Shown: piece by piece, positions 33,947 to 45,835 of the stretch | Numbering within the stretch: the stretch's first letter is position 1 | Layout: each line of letters opens with the position of its first letter | Made by a program: the position numbers and the translations under genes | Assembly: GCA_030248215.1 (NCBI GenBank) | Contig: JASANG010000932.1 | Span: 439,087 to 503,086 of the forward strand | DNA from: Enoplolaimus lenunculus | Lineage: Eukaryota > Nematoda > Enoplea > Enoplida > Thoracostomopsidae | DNA length: 64,000 bases | Direction of reading: 5' to 3' | Notes under the pieces: model-generated | Told to the model about the DNA's origin: nothing | Databases searched by the model: none | The model's input: the letters and a program-made list of their open reading frames with translations, nothing else

Positions 33947-36900
33947 TAACAACGTAAAAAATCATGAACGTCGCAGTACGTCTGCTCTTGATTTACGGTA
34001 AGCGATAAGAAAATAATTCGAGAAAAATATTAAAAGTACAAGACGAGTTTAAGTAATTTAAGAAGTTTTAAACCTTAGGATAACTAAACCGCTGGTCTTG
34101 AATACATTGACGCGATTCAAGCTGACAGTTTTGGGCCAGTGTTAAGAACAGGAGCGGAACAGGATTATATACATATTCCTAAGCGTAAGCCTAAGCCTAA
34201 GCCTGAGCGTAAAAATGAGCATATTCCTAAACCTAATGCGGGATTTAAGTTACAACCGGGGCAGGCGGGACACGGTTTGTCCCATGGTGGTTTGACATCA
34301 ACATTAAAATTCGGGCTGTCATATCGGGTCCGCAGACATTACTCAGATGCCATATGACACTAACCTACAAAGCACTGCTCTCAGGTGTTCTTTGTGTACA
34401 AGAGACAGTATGTCACATGATACTAGAGGACATTTATGCGAATATCATATGATATTCCAAAATTACAACGAATATCATATGATAATCACCGGGACAGTGC
34501 AATCTTCTATGTGGGATGACAGAGGCACAGGTGCACCTAAAAATATCAAAAGCAAGCCGGATTCATTTCCGGCACAAACGCGCTCAGAGCTATAGCGTGA
34601 TATTCAAAAATTCAAATTTGAAATTCTAGTATCATGTGATATTCAACAGGACAATTTGGGTACCTCAACTGTGCAGAGAATTGAAAATATATCATATGAG
34701 ATTCGCAGACAAAATGTCGAATATCATATGATATTGAAGTACAAAAGGCGATCTACACTTGATGATTGCAGACAAATACGACTTTTTGAATATGATATGG
34801 AGTCTATAAGCAGACAAAATGATACCCAATAGTCTGATAGTGACAAACCATGTCTCAAGCTGCCCCGGTTATAACGTGAACCGCGCATAAGCTTACACCT
34901 AAGTCAAAAGTCCAGCAAAAAATTAGTCTAAAGTTTAAGCTTGCTCTATTGTAGTCCCACAGAAAAACGTTCCGCCCTTGATCTTTGCATGGGCCCAGTT
35001 TTGGAACCGGCATGCTGATGAAGTAAAAAGCTCGGTTGTATTGTATTTGTTCAGTTAACCTTTGAAATGGATTAGATATTATTGTTTATATATTTTTAGT
35101 TATGCTTGTTGCCTACGGTAGCGGATCTCCAGTCGGTAAGTTAGTAATAGTAATTGACATGCATTAAATTCGCGACGCTATTTTGCTATAGTTTCTTTAC
35201 AATGCAAAATCAAAACGAGGGAAACGTGAAATTGAGTTGGAACTATGAAGATAATGGCTCAAAGTTTATGAAAAGAGAACATGTTAATTATACAAAACTG
35301 CGCGAAATCTTGAACTGACCAAATTTCACAACATTTATGATTTTTAATTATTACAAATGTTATATTCATTCGTAGTACAACAATTTGTTTCAGTGAAGAA
35401 ACGGCAAGAATGTGAGTTTTAGTGTTTACATTGTATTTTCAAATAAGTTTTTTATATTTGTCACCAACATCCACCGTACATCCACCAGACAACTCGTAGA
35501 CCGACTGAACGGCGTATACTTAGTCACATTATCGCACATACCCGTGCCACTATGTCAATATGTTATAGAAATGACAGCTGTTTTGCCCATAGTTTGTTAG
35601 AAAGGACTCCGCTTTTTGCATAATACAGAGTTTGTCCGAAGGCACTCTGTTTAGCGATTATGCAAAGTCCGTCCGTTGTACCGCCTTTACAGCCAAAGGT
35701 GTTGACGTTTTGCAGTAAGTTAGGCAGAATAATGTAAATGACCCAGAAGCTATTCATGCATACAGTGGAAAATTGCATTAATTATCAATGGAGCTAAAGA
35801 TCATTTTAATAAAAAATGTACTAGGTATATCACTAAAGTAATCATGCCTATTTTAACATAAAAATCTCGAGACCTTCAACATACGTGATAAAGCATTGTT
35901 TTAGCAGATGTCACTGTCAAATTTAATTTGTTTCACATTGGGCTAAATAGCAAAGTTTTAGTCGCGATAGATGTGTCACCCGTTTATGAATTCCGTCGCA
36001 GATCCATGGAGATAGTGTATGCAGAAAGTCTACCAGTTTAATCTCAAGATAATATTAATTGTATATAGAGTATACACGAATTCGCCGTATTTGATTTTAA
36101 TCATACGAACAGACGTTTGCAACCATATTGTTTTGTACATTTTAGGGTTTGCTTTACGCAGATTGCATGAGGTTACCCTAATGTTTATTAGGAAGCAAAT
36201 GCCAGTAGCAAAATTCACGATTTTTAACTAAACACTTCATGCGTACAGTGCAAAAATGCATTCAAATCAGTAGGACTAAGGATCATTGTAATATATAAAC
36301 GTTTTATATTACTTAAGTAGTCATGCTTATTTTATAATTTTATCAATTTATTTCAGTGGCAAAACGAATTCCTTTGGTAATAGAAGGAGTCGGCACGTTT
36401 GAAGGTAAGGTCGATGAAACTGTTTTAACAATAATGAAAAAATAGTTATAAATGCTACATTAAGGCTGTTTAAGTAATTTCAGAAATCACTAGCTCAATA
36501 GTAACTACTGTTTAAAGTATTTTATTTCGGGATTAAGGTTCTGTCTAAAAATAATTTGTAGTGGTTCTACTAAATTCCAAACTTCTATCGTTGCCACAAA
36601 TTACCTATTCAAATTCTTCGAGAGGGTTGCCGAATGAGAATGAAGAAGTATTTAAGGTATTGCTAGCTGTTTTTGCGGCATTTAAGCACAGATGGCTCAA
36701 AGTTTAGGACAAAAGAACCTGCTACTTAAAAAATTGCGCGAAATTTTGAACTGACAGAATTTAACAACATTTATGAATTTTAATTATTACAAATGTTATT
36801 TTCATTTGTATTACAACAATTTGTTTCAGTTAAGAAACGACAAGAATGTAAGTTGTAGTTGTTTACATTGTATTATTCAAATTAGTTGTTGATATTCGTC

Positions 36901-39900
36901 ACTCACATCCAACGTACACCCACCAGACAACTGGCAGACCGTCCGAATGGCGTATACGTAGTCACATTATCGCACATACACATGCCACTTAACACAGAGT
37001 TTGTCCGAAGTGACTCTGTTTACCCATTTTGCAGAGTCTGTCCGTTGTACTGCTTTTACAGCCAAGTGTGTTGACGTTTTACAGTAAGTTAGGCAGAATA
37101 ATGTGAATAACCCATAAGCTATTCATGTACCCAGTGCAAAAATGCATTAATTATCAATAGAGCTAAAGATCATTTTAATAAAAAATGTACTAGGTATATC
37201 ACTAAAGTAATCATGCCTATTTTAACTTAAAAATCTCGAGACCTTCAACATACGTGATAAAGCATTGTCTTAGCAGATGTCACTGTCAAATTTAATTTGT
37301 TTCACATTGTGCTAAATAGCAAAGTTTTCTACTCGTACTAAAGCTTTAAAAACTATTAATAAAAGTGGCAATAGATGTGTCACCCATTAACGAATTCCGT
37401 CGCAGATCCATGGAGATAGTGTATGCAGAAAGTCTACCAGTTTAATCTCAAGATAATATTAATTGTATATAGAGTATACATGAATTCGCCGTATTTGATT
37501 TTAATCACACGAACAGACGTTTGCAACCATATTGCTTTATGCATTTTAGGGTTTGCTTTACGCAGATTGCATGAAGTTACCGTAATGTTTATTAGGAAGC
37601 AAATGCCAGTAGCAAAATTCACGATTTTTATGTAAACACTTCATGCGTACAGTGCAAAAATGCATTCAAATCAGTAGGACTAAGGATCATTGTAATATAT
37701 AAACGTTTTATATTACTTAAGTAGTCATGCTTATTTTAAAATTTCATCAATTTATTTCAGTGGCAAAACGAATTCCTTTGGTAATGGAAGGAGTCGGCAC
37801 GTTTGAAGGTAAGGTCGATGAAACTGTTTTAACAATAATGAAAAAATAGTTATAAATGCTACATTAAGGCTGTTTAAGTAATTTCAGAAATCACTAGCTC
37901 AATAGTAACTACTGTTTAAAGTATTTTATTTCTGGATTAAGGTTCTGTCTAAAAAATAATCTGTAGTGGTTCTACTAAATTCCAAACTTCTATCGTTGCC
38001 AAAAATTACCTATTCAAATTCTTCGTGAGGGTCGCCGAATGAGAATGAAGAAGTATTTAAGGTATTGCGAGCTTTTTTTGCTGCATTTAAGAGCAGGTGG
38101 CTCAAAGTTTAGGAAAAAAGAACCTGCTACTTAAAAAACTGCGCGAAATTTTGAACTGACAGAATTTAACAACATTTATGATTTTAATTATTACAAATGT
38201 TATTTTCATTTGTATTACAACAATTTGTTTCAGTTAAGAAACGACAAGAATGTAAGTTGCAGTTGTTTGCATTGTATTTTTCAAATCAGTTGTTTATATT
38301 CGTCACCCACATCCAGCGTACACAGACCAGACAACTGGCGGACCGTCTGAATGGCGTATACGTAGTCACATTATCGCACATACGCATGCCACTTAACACA
38401 GAGTTTGTCCGAAGTGACTCTGTTTACCAATTTTGCCGAGTCTGTCCGTTGTACTGCCTTTACAGCCAAGTGTGTTGACGTTTTAAAGTAAGTTAGGCAG
38501 AATAATGTGGATAACCCATAAGCTATTCATGCACCCAGTGCAAAAATGCATTCATTATTAATAGAGCTAAAGATCATTTTAATAAAAAAATGTACTAGGT
38601 ATATCACTAAACTAATCATGTCTATTTTAACTTAAAAATATCGATACCTTCAACATACGTGATAAAGCATTGTTTTAGCAGAAGTCACTGTCAAATTTAA
38701 TTTGTTTCACATTGTGCTAAATAGCAAAGTTTTCTACTCGTACTAAAGCTTTAAAAACTATTAATAAAAGTCGCAATAGATGTGTCACCCATTTACGAAT
38801 TCCGTCGCAGATCCATGGAGATAGTGTATGCAGAAAGTCTACCAGTTTAATCTCAAGATAATATTAATTGTATATAGAGTATACATGAATTCGCCGTATT
38901 TGATTTTAATCACACGAACAGACGTTTGCAACCATATTGCTTTATACATTTTAGGGTTTGCTTTACGCAGATTGCAAGAGGTTACCCTAATGTTTATTAG
39001 GAAGCAAATGCCAGTAGCAAAATTCACGATTTTTAACTAAACACTTCATGCGTACAGTGCAAAAATGCATTCAAATCAGTAGGACTAAGGATCATTGTAA
39101 TATATAAACGTTACAGTGCAAAAATGCATTCAAATCAGTAGGACTAAGGATCATTGTAATATATAAACGTTTTATATTACTTAAGTAGTCATGCTTATTT
39201 TAAAATTTTATCAATTTATTTCAGTGGAAAAACGAATTCCTTTGGTAATAGAAGGAGTCGGCACGTTTGAAGGTAAGGTCGATGAAACTGTTTTAACAAT
39301 AATGAAAAAATAGTTATAAATGCTACATTAAGGCTGTTTAAGTAATTTCAGAAATCACTAGCTCAATAGTAACTACTGTTTAAAGTATTTTATTTCGGGA
39401 TTAAGGTTCTGTCTAAAAATAATTTGTAGTGGTTCTACTAAATTCCAAACTTCTATCGTTGCCAAAAATTACCTATTCAATTCTTCGTGAGGGTCGCCGA
39501 ATGAGAATGAAGAAGTATTTAAGGTATTGCGAGCTGTTTTTGCTGCATTTAAGAGCAGGTGGCTCAAAGTTTAGGAAAAAAGAACCTGCTACTTAAAAAA
39601 CTGCGCGAAATTTTGAACTGACAGAATTTAACAACATTTATGATTTTAATTATTACAAATGTTATTTTCATTTGTATTACAACAATTTGTTTCAGTTAAG
39701 AAACGACAAGAATGTAAGTTGCAGTTGTTTGCATTGTATTTTTCAAATCAGTTGTTTATATTCGTCACCCACATCCAGCGTACACAGACCAGACAACTGG
39801 CAGACCGTCTGAATGGCGTATACGAAGTCACATTATCGCACATACGCATGCCACTTAACACAGAGTTTGTCCGAAGTGACTCTGTTTACCAATTTTGCCG

Positions 39901-42900
39901 AGTCTGTCCGTTGTACTGCCTTTACAGCCAAGTGTGTTGACGTTTTAAAGTAAGTTAGGCAGAATAATGTGGATAACCCATAAGCTATTCATGCACCCAG
40001 TGCAAAAATGCATTCATTATTAATAGAGCTAAAGATCATTTTAATAAAAAAATGTACTAGGTATATCACTAAACTAATCATGTCTATTTTAACTTAAAAA
40101 TATCGATACCTTCAACATACGTGATAAAGCATTGTTTTAGCAGAAGTCACTGTCAAATTTAATTTGTTTCACATTGTGCTAAATAGCAAAGTTTTCTACT
40201 CGTACTAAAGCTTTAAAAACTATTAATAAAAGTCGCAATAGATGTGTCACCCATTTACGAATTCCGTCGCAGATCCATGGAGATAGTGTATCCAGAAAGT
40301 CTACCAGTTTAATCTCAAGATAATATTAATTGTATATAGAGTATACATGAATTCGCCGTATTTGATTTTAATCATACGAACAGACGTTTGTAACCATATT
40401 GCTTTATGCATTTTAGGGTTTGCTTCGTAGATTGCATGAAGTTACCGTAATGTTTATTAGGAAGCAAATGCCAGTAGCAAAATTCACGATTTTTATGTAA
40501 ACACTTCATGCGTACAGTGCAAGAATGCATTCAAATCAGTAGGACTAAGGATCATTGTAATATATAAACGTTACAGTGCAAAAATGCATTCAAATCAGTA
40601 GGACTAAGGATCATTGTAATATATAAACGTTTTATATTACTTAAGTAGTCATGCTTATTTTAAAATTTTATCAATTTATTTCAGTGGCAAAACGAATTCC
40701 TTTGGTAATAGAAGGAGTCGGCACGTTTGAAGGTAAGGTCGATGAAACTGTTTTAACAATAATGAAAAAATAGTTATAAATGCTACATTAAGGCTGTTTA
40801 AGTAATTTCAGAAATCACTAGCTCAATAGTAACTACTGTTTAAAGTATTTTATTTCGGGATTAAGGTTCTGTCTAAAAATAATTTGTAGTGGTTCTACTA
40901 AATTCCAAACTTCTATCGTTGCCAAAAATTACCTATTCAATTCTTCGTGAGGGTCGCCGAATGAGAATGAAGAAGTATTTAAGGTATTGCGAGCTGTTTT
41001 TGCTGCATTTAAGAGCAGGTGGCTCAAAGTTTAGGAAAAAAGAACCTGCTACTTAAAAAACTGCGCGAAATTTTGAACTGACAGAATTTAACAACATTTA
41101 TGATTTTAATTATTACAAATGTTATTTTCATTTGTATTACAACAATTTGTTTCAGTTAAGAAACGACAAGAATGTAAGTTGCAGTTGTTTGCATTGTATT
41201 TTTCAAATCAGTTGTTTATATTCGTCACCCACATCCAGCGTACACAGACCAGACAACTGGCAGACCGTCTGAATGGCGTATACGAAGTCACATTATCGCA
41301 CATACGCATGCCACTTAACACAGAGTTTGTCCGAAGTGACTCTGTTTACCAATTTTGCCGAGTCTGTCCGTTGTACTGCCTTTACAGCCAAGTGTGTTGA
41401 CGTTTTAAAGTAAGTTAGGCAGAATAATGTGGATAACCCATAAGCTATTCATGCACCCAGTGCAAAAATGCATTCATTATTAATAGAGCTAAAGATCATT
41501 TTAATAAAAAAATGTACTAGGTATATCACTAAACTAATCATGTCTATTTTAACTTAAAAATATCGATACCTTCAACATACGTGATAAAGCATTGTTTTAG
41601 CAGAAGTCACTGTCAAATTTAATTTGTTTCACATTGTGCTAAATAGCAAAGTTTTCTACTCGTACTAAAGCTTTAAAAACTATTAATAAAAGTCGCAATA
41701 GATGTGTCACCCATTAACGAATTCCGTCGCAGATCCATGGAGATAGTGTATGCAGAAAGTCTACCAGTTTAATCTCAAGATAATATTAATTGTATATAGA
41801 GTATACATGAATTCGCCGTATTTGATTTTAATCACACGAACAGACGTTTGCAACCATATTGCTTTATACATTTTAGGGTTTGCTTTACGCAGATTGCAAG
41901 AGGTTACCCTAATGTTTATTAGGAAGCAAATGCCAGTAGCAAAATTCACGATTTTTAACTAAACACTTCATGCGTACAGTGCAAAAATGGATTCAAATCA
42001 GTAGGACTAAGGATCATTGTAATATATAAACGTTACAGTGCAAAAATGCATTCAAATCAGTAGGACTAAGGATCATTGTAATATATAAACGTTTTATATT
42101 ACTTAAGTAGTCATGCTTATTTTAAAATTTTATCAATTTATTTCAGTGGCAAAACGAATTCCTTTGGTAATAGAAGGAGTCGGCACGTTTGAAGGTAAGG
42201 TCGATGAAACTGTTTTAACAATAATGAAAAAATAGTTATAAATGCTACATTAAGGCTGTTTAAGTAATTTCAGAAATCACTAGCTCAATAGTAACTACTG
42301 TTTAAAGTATTTTATTTCGGGATTAAGGTTCTGTCTAAAAATAATTTGTAGTGGTTCTACTAAATTCCAAACTTCTATCGTTGCCAAAAATTACCTATTC
42401 AAATTCTTCGTGAGGGTTGCCGAATGAGAATGAAGAAGTATTTAAGGTATTGCGAGCTGTTTTTGCGGCATTTAAGAACAGATGGCTCAAAGTTTAGGAA
42501 AAAAGAACCTGCTACTTAAAAAATTGCGCGAAATTTTGAACTGACAGAATTTAACAACATTTATGATTTTTAATTATTACAAATGTTATTTTCATTTGTA
42601 TTACAACAATTTGTTTCAGTTAAGAAACGACAAGAATGTAAGTTGTAGTTGTTTGCATTGTATTTTTCAAATCAGTTGTTTATATTCGTCACCCACATCC
42701 AGCGTACACAGACCAGACAACTGGCAGACCGTCTGAATGGCGTATACGTAGTCACATTATCGCACATACGCATGCCACTTAACACAGAGTTTGTCCGAAG
42801 TGACTCTGTTTACCAATTTTGCCGAGTCTGTCCGTTGTACTGCCTTTACAGCCAAGTGTGTTGACGTTTTACAGTAAGTTAGGCAGAATAATGTGGATAA

Positions 42901-44718
42901 CCCATAAGCTATTTATGCATCCAATGCAAAAATGCATTAATTATCAATAGAGCTAAAGATCATTTTAATAAAAATGTACTAGGTATATCACTAAAGTAAT
43001 CATGCCTATTTTAACTTAAAAATCTCGAGACCTTCAACATACGTGATAAAGCATTGTTTTAGCAGATGTCACTGTCAAACGTAATTTGTTTCACATTGGG
43101 CTAAATAGCAAAGTTTTCTGCTCGTACTAAAGCTTTAAAAACTATTAATAAAAGTCGCGATAGATGTGTCACCCATTTTTGAATTCGTCCCAGATCCATG
43201 GAGATAGTGTATGCAGAAAGTCTACCAGTTTAATCTCAAGATAATATTAATTGTATATAGAGTATACATGAATTCGCCGTATTTGATTTTAATCATACGA
43301 ACAGACGTTTGTAACCATATTGCTTTATGCATTTTAGGGTTTGCTTCGTAGATTGCATGAAGTTACCGTAATGTTTATTAGGAAGCAAATGCCAGTAGCA
43401 AAATTCACGATTTTTATGTAAACACTTCATGCGTACAGTGCAAGAATGCATTCATATCAGTAGGACTAAGGATCATTGTAATGTATAAACGTTTTATATT
43501 ACTTAAGTAGTCATGCTTGTTTTAAAATTTTATCAATTTATTTCAGTGGCAAAACGAATTCCTTTGGTAATGGAAGGAGTCGGCACGTTTGAAGGTAAGG
43601 TCGATGAAACTGTTTTAACAATAATGAAAAAATAGTTATAAATGCTACATTAAGGCTGTTTAAGTAATTTCAGAAATCACTAGCTCAACAGTAACTACTG
43701 TTTAAAGTATTTTATTTCGGGATTAAGGTTCTTTATAAAAAATAATTTCAGCGGTTCTACTAAATTCCAAACTTCTATCGTTGCCGAAAAATGACCTATT
43801 CAAATTCTTTGTGAGAGTTGCCGAATGAGAATGAAGAAATGTTTAAGGTATTGCGAGCTATTTTTGCTGCATTTAAGAACAGATGGTCAAAGTTTAGGAA
43901 AAACGAACCTGCTACTTAAAAAAGTGCGCGAAATGTTGAACTGACAGAATTTAACAACATTTATGATTTTTAATTATTACAAATGTTATTTTCATTCGTA
44001 GTACAACAATTTGTTTCAGTAAAGAAACGACAAGAAAGTAAGTTTTAGTCGTTTACATTGTAGTTTTCAAATCAGTTGTTTATATTCGTCACCCACATCC
44101 AGGGTACACCCACCAGACAACTGGCAGACCGTCTGAACGGCGTATACTTAGTCACATTATCGCACATACCCGTGCCACTTGTCAATATGTTATAAAAATG
44201 AAACCTGTTTTGGCCATAGTTTGTTACAAAGGACTCCGCTTATTGTATGCTACAGAGTTTGTCCGAAGGGACTATGTTTACCGATTTTGCAGAGTCTGTC
44301 CGTTTTACTGCCTTTACAGCCAAGTGTGTTGACGTTTTACAGGAAGTTAGCCAGAATAATGTGGATTACCCATAAGCTATTCATGCATCCAGTGCAAAAA
44401 TGCATTAATTATCAATAGAGCTAAAAATCATTGCTCGTACAAAACCTTTCAAAACTATTAATAAAAGTGGCAATAGATGTATCACCCATATATGAATTCC
44501 GTCGCAGATTCATGGAGATAGTGTATGCAGAAAGTCTACCAGTTTAATCTCAAGACGATATTAATTGTATATAGAGTATAGATGAATTCGCCGTATTTGG
44601 CTTTAATCTAACGAACGTGTGGTTGTTAAGATATTGCATTAAAAATCAATAGGGCTACAGATCATTTTAATGTAAATACGTACTATTCACGGACTAATAG
44701 TTATTTTCAGCAAAATGA
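33947..44718 (+). CDS. Unrecognised secreted repeat-peptide precursor built from symmetric micro-exons, 163 aa
   Basis: Start ATG at 33964, with an acceptor (GTTCAG) at 33946. Coding exons: 33964-33997, 35100-35135, then alternating 18-nt and 48-nt exons: 35394-35411, 36357-36404; 36830-36847, 37761-37808; 38234-38251, 39225-39272; 39696-39713, 40685-40732; 41156-41173, 42147-42194; 42620-42637, 43547-43594; then 44020-44037 (18 nt) and a terminal 44711-44718 giving TK-stop. They total 492 nt. Every internal exon is phase 1-1, so any can be skipped in frame. The first two exons spell a signal peptide, MNVAVRLLLIYVMLVAYG, then SGSPV. The repeat is VKKRQEL (18-nt exon) plus AKRIPLVIEGVGTFE (48-nt exon), six times, with variants VMEG (units 2 and 6) and LEKR (unit 3). 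Cleavage at KKR and KR would free QELA and IPLVIEGVGTFEV. Inference: a neuropeptide-like or effector precursor. I do not recognise the family, and expression is unproven. Confidence 0.65.
34134..34995 (-). mobile_element. MITE-A copy with perfect 8-bp target duplication, interrupted by MITE-D
   Basis: GGCCAGTGTTAAGAACAGGA to TCTTTGCATGGGCC, flanked by CAGTTTTG on both sides (34126-34133 and 34996-35003). The left part has a CCTAAG tract; MITE-D copy 3 sits inside at 34237-34887. It lies in intron 1 of the micro-exon gene. Confidence 0.85.
34237..34887 (-). mobile_element. MITE-D copy 3, nested in MITE-A
   Basis: TGCGGGATTTAAGTTACAACC to TTATAACGTGAACCGCGCA, flanked by TAA on both sides. 651 bp, same orientation as copy 2. 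ATATCATATGATAT-type motifs recur at about 34351, 34411, 34440, 34473, 34630, 34690 and 34720. Confidence 0.85.
35394..44040 (+). repeat. Tandem array of 1.40-1.46 kb units, six complete, each carrying one 18-nt and one 48-nt exon
   Basis: Distances between successive 18-nt exons are 1436, 1404, 1462, 1460, 1464 and 1400 bp. Units 3 to 5 are almost identical over long stretches, and the first and last are more diverged. Much of the length difference is a 59-bp block (ACAGTGCAAAAATGCATTC onward) present twice in units 3-5 (39054 and 39113; 40514 and 40573; 41976 and 42035) and once elsewhere. Sequence between exons shows no other coding potential; a 70-codon frame (MQKVYQFNLK) recurs only because the units are near-identical, and it is lost in two of them. 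Confidence 0.9.
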
Positions 44719-44880
44719 ACGTCATGAGATGAATGACAATTACTGTTCGACACAGTCCTTAAACTGCTACTAAAATCAAATTGAATTTTTATTGGACGTA
44801 GAAAATATAACAGTGTTTATTGCAGTATGATTGGCTGAATTTTTATTTATGTTCTAATCGTTGATTTAAGCTGTTATAAT

Positions 44881-45016
44881 AAACCTAAGCCTATGGCTAA
44901 GCCTAAGCCTAACCCTAAGCTTAAGCCTAAGCCTGAGCCTAAGCCTAAGCCTAAGCCTAAGCCTGAGCCTTAGCCTAAGCCTAAGCCTAAGTCTAAGCCT
45001 AAGCCTAAGCCTAAGC
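44881..45016 (+). repeat. Interstitial (CCTAAG)n telomere-type array, left arm
   Basis: About 22 hexamers of CCTAAG with single-base variants (CCTGAG, CCTTAG, CCTAAC). Unlike the MITE-A and MITE-C tracts it has no obvious flanking terminal repeats. The mirror copy is at 60486-60630. Confidence 0.85.
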
Positions 45017-45121
45017 CAATATGACCTACAAAATCTTGAACCGTCGAACAAATGCTTGTAGTAAAACACGTTTTGATTGGTTATATTATACTTCATATGT
45101 ACAAGGACATCCATTATTTTA

Positions 45122-45310
45122 TTCGTGTTTATTTTTGTCCTAACCCCAGTCTAAGGACTGTCCTCACGGGAAGACCCCAAATTGGGCTGGTGACCCCAAA
45201 TAGACTCAATCTAAATGTATATAGTCTTGAATTGCAAATGTAGGGGTCGCTTAATATTTTTCAGTGCTCCGCCCAAAATACATTTTTCTGCTGACGCCCC
45301 TGGGCTTTTG
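45122..45310. repeat. Dispersed repeat, left arm
   Basis: It includes CCCAGTCTAAGGACTGTCC, TAGGGGTCGCTTAATATTT and GCTGACGCCCCTGGGC. It looks like a transposon terminus. The mirror at about 60205-60380 is noticeably diverged. Confidence 0.5.
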
Positions 45311-45611
45311 ATTGGTTAAACTGTGCCGAGCTCTGTTAAAATTCAAAACAAGGTTCCGATTGTCGAATGAAATCAATGAAACTTAGTTTCGTGTTTAACG
45401 ATTGGCTAAAGACACAAATGATTACGGAAACGGAAGTCAATTTTTACCGGATATACAAATACTTATTCATTAGGCTTCTTTTAAAATTGTGAACAAAAAA
45501 GAGCGGATGCAGTTTTTATTTCATATCGAACAATTGCAGCATATCAACATTTTGCAAAATTTGATGATTTAGTAAATCTTAAAATATGAAGTAATAAATG
45601 TTGAAGAATAT

Positions 45612-45798
45612 GGCCAATGTTACTGTTAGGGGCGTGACAATAGATTAAGCGTATTTCTAAGCCTACGCCTAAGCCTAAGTGTTGCAAAAATGTGTGCCTA
45701 AGCGTATTAGCCTAAGTAAGAAGTTGTAATCTAGAATCTAAACCTACTCTTTTATAGACCCACCAGAAACCTTTACGCCCCTTAAAGTAACATGGGCC
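45612..45798 (+). mobile_element. MITE-C copy with 8-bp target duplication, left arm
   Basis: GGCCAATGTTACTGTTAGGG to CCTTAAAGTAACATGGGCC, flanked by AAGAATAT and AACAATAT (7 of 8). A CCTAAG tract lies inside. Immediately 3' of the P450 stop codon. Confidence 0.85.
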
Positions 45799-45835
45799 AA
45801 CAATATTATCACACAGCTTTGGTGCTTGCCATCAA

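Larger units (their letters stand above)
44719..45835. other. Intergenic spacer between the tail-to-tail micro-exon gene and P450
   Basis: It holds a telomere-type hexamer array (44881-45016), a dispersed repeat (about 45122-45310) and a MITE-C (45612-45798). An AATAAA at 44878-44883 could be the poly(A) signal for the micro-exon gene, 160 nt past its stop. No coding exon seen. Confidence 0.6.

Noticed and set aside
36019-42000. Recurring 70-residue (MQKVYQFNLK...) and 93-residue (MLFSFVLQQF...) open frames in the 1.4-kb units, and 62-residue frames opposite them
   Set aside because: They recur because the units are near-identical; starts or frames are lost in some units, the 93-residue frame reads straight through the better-supported 18-nt exon and its splice sites, and no domain is recognisable.
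44881-45016. A true telomere or chromosome end
   Set aside because: The array is short, degenerate, flanked by ordinary sequence on both sides and duplicated in the mirror arm.
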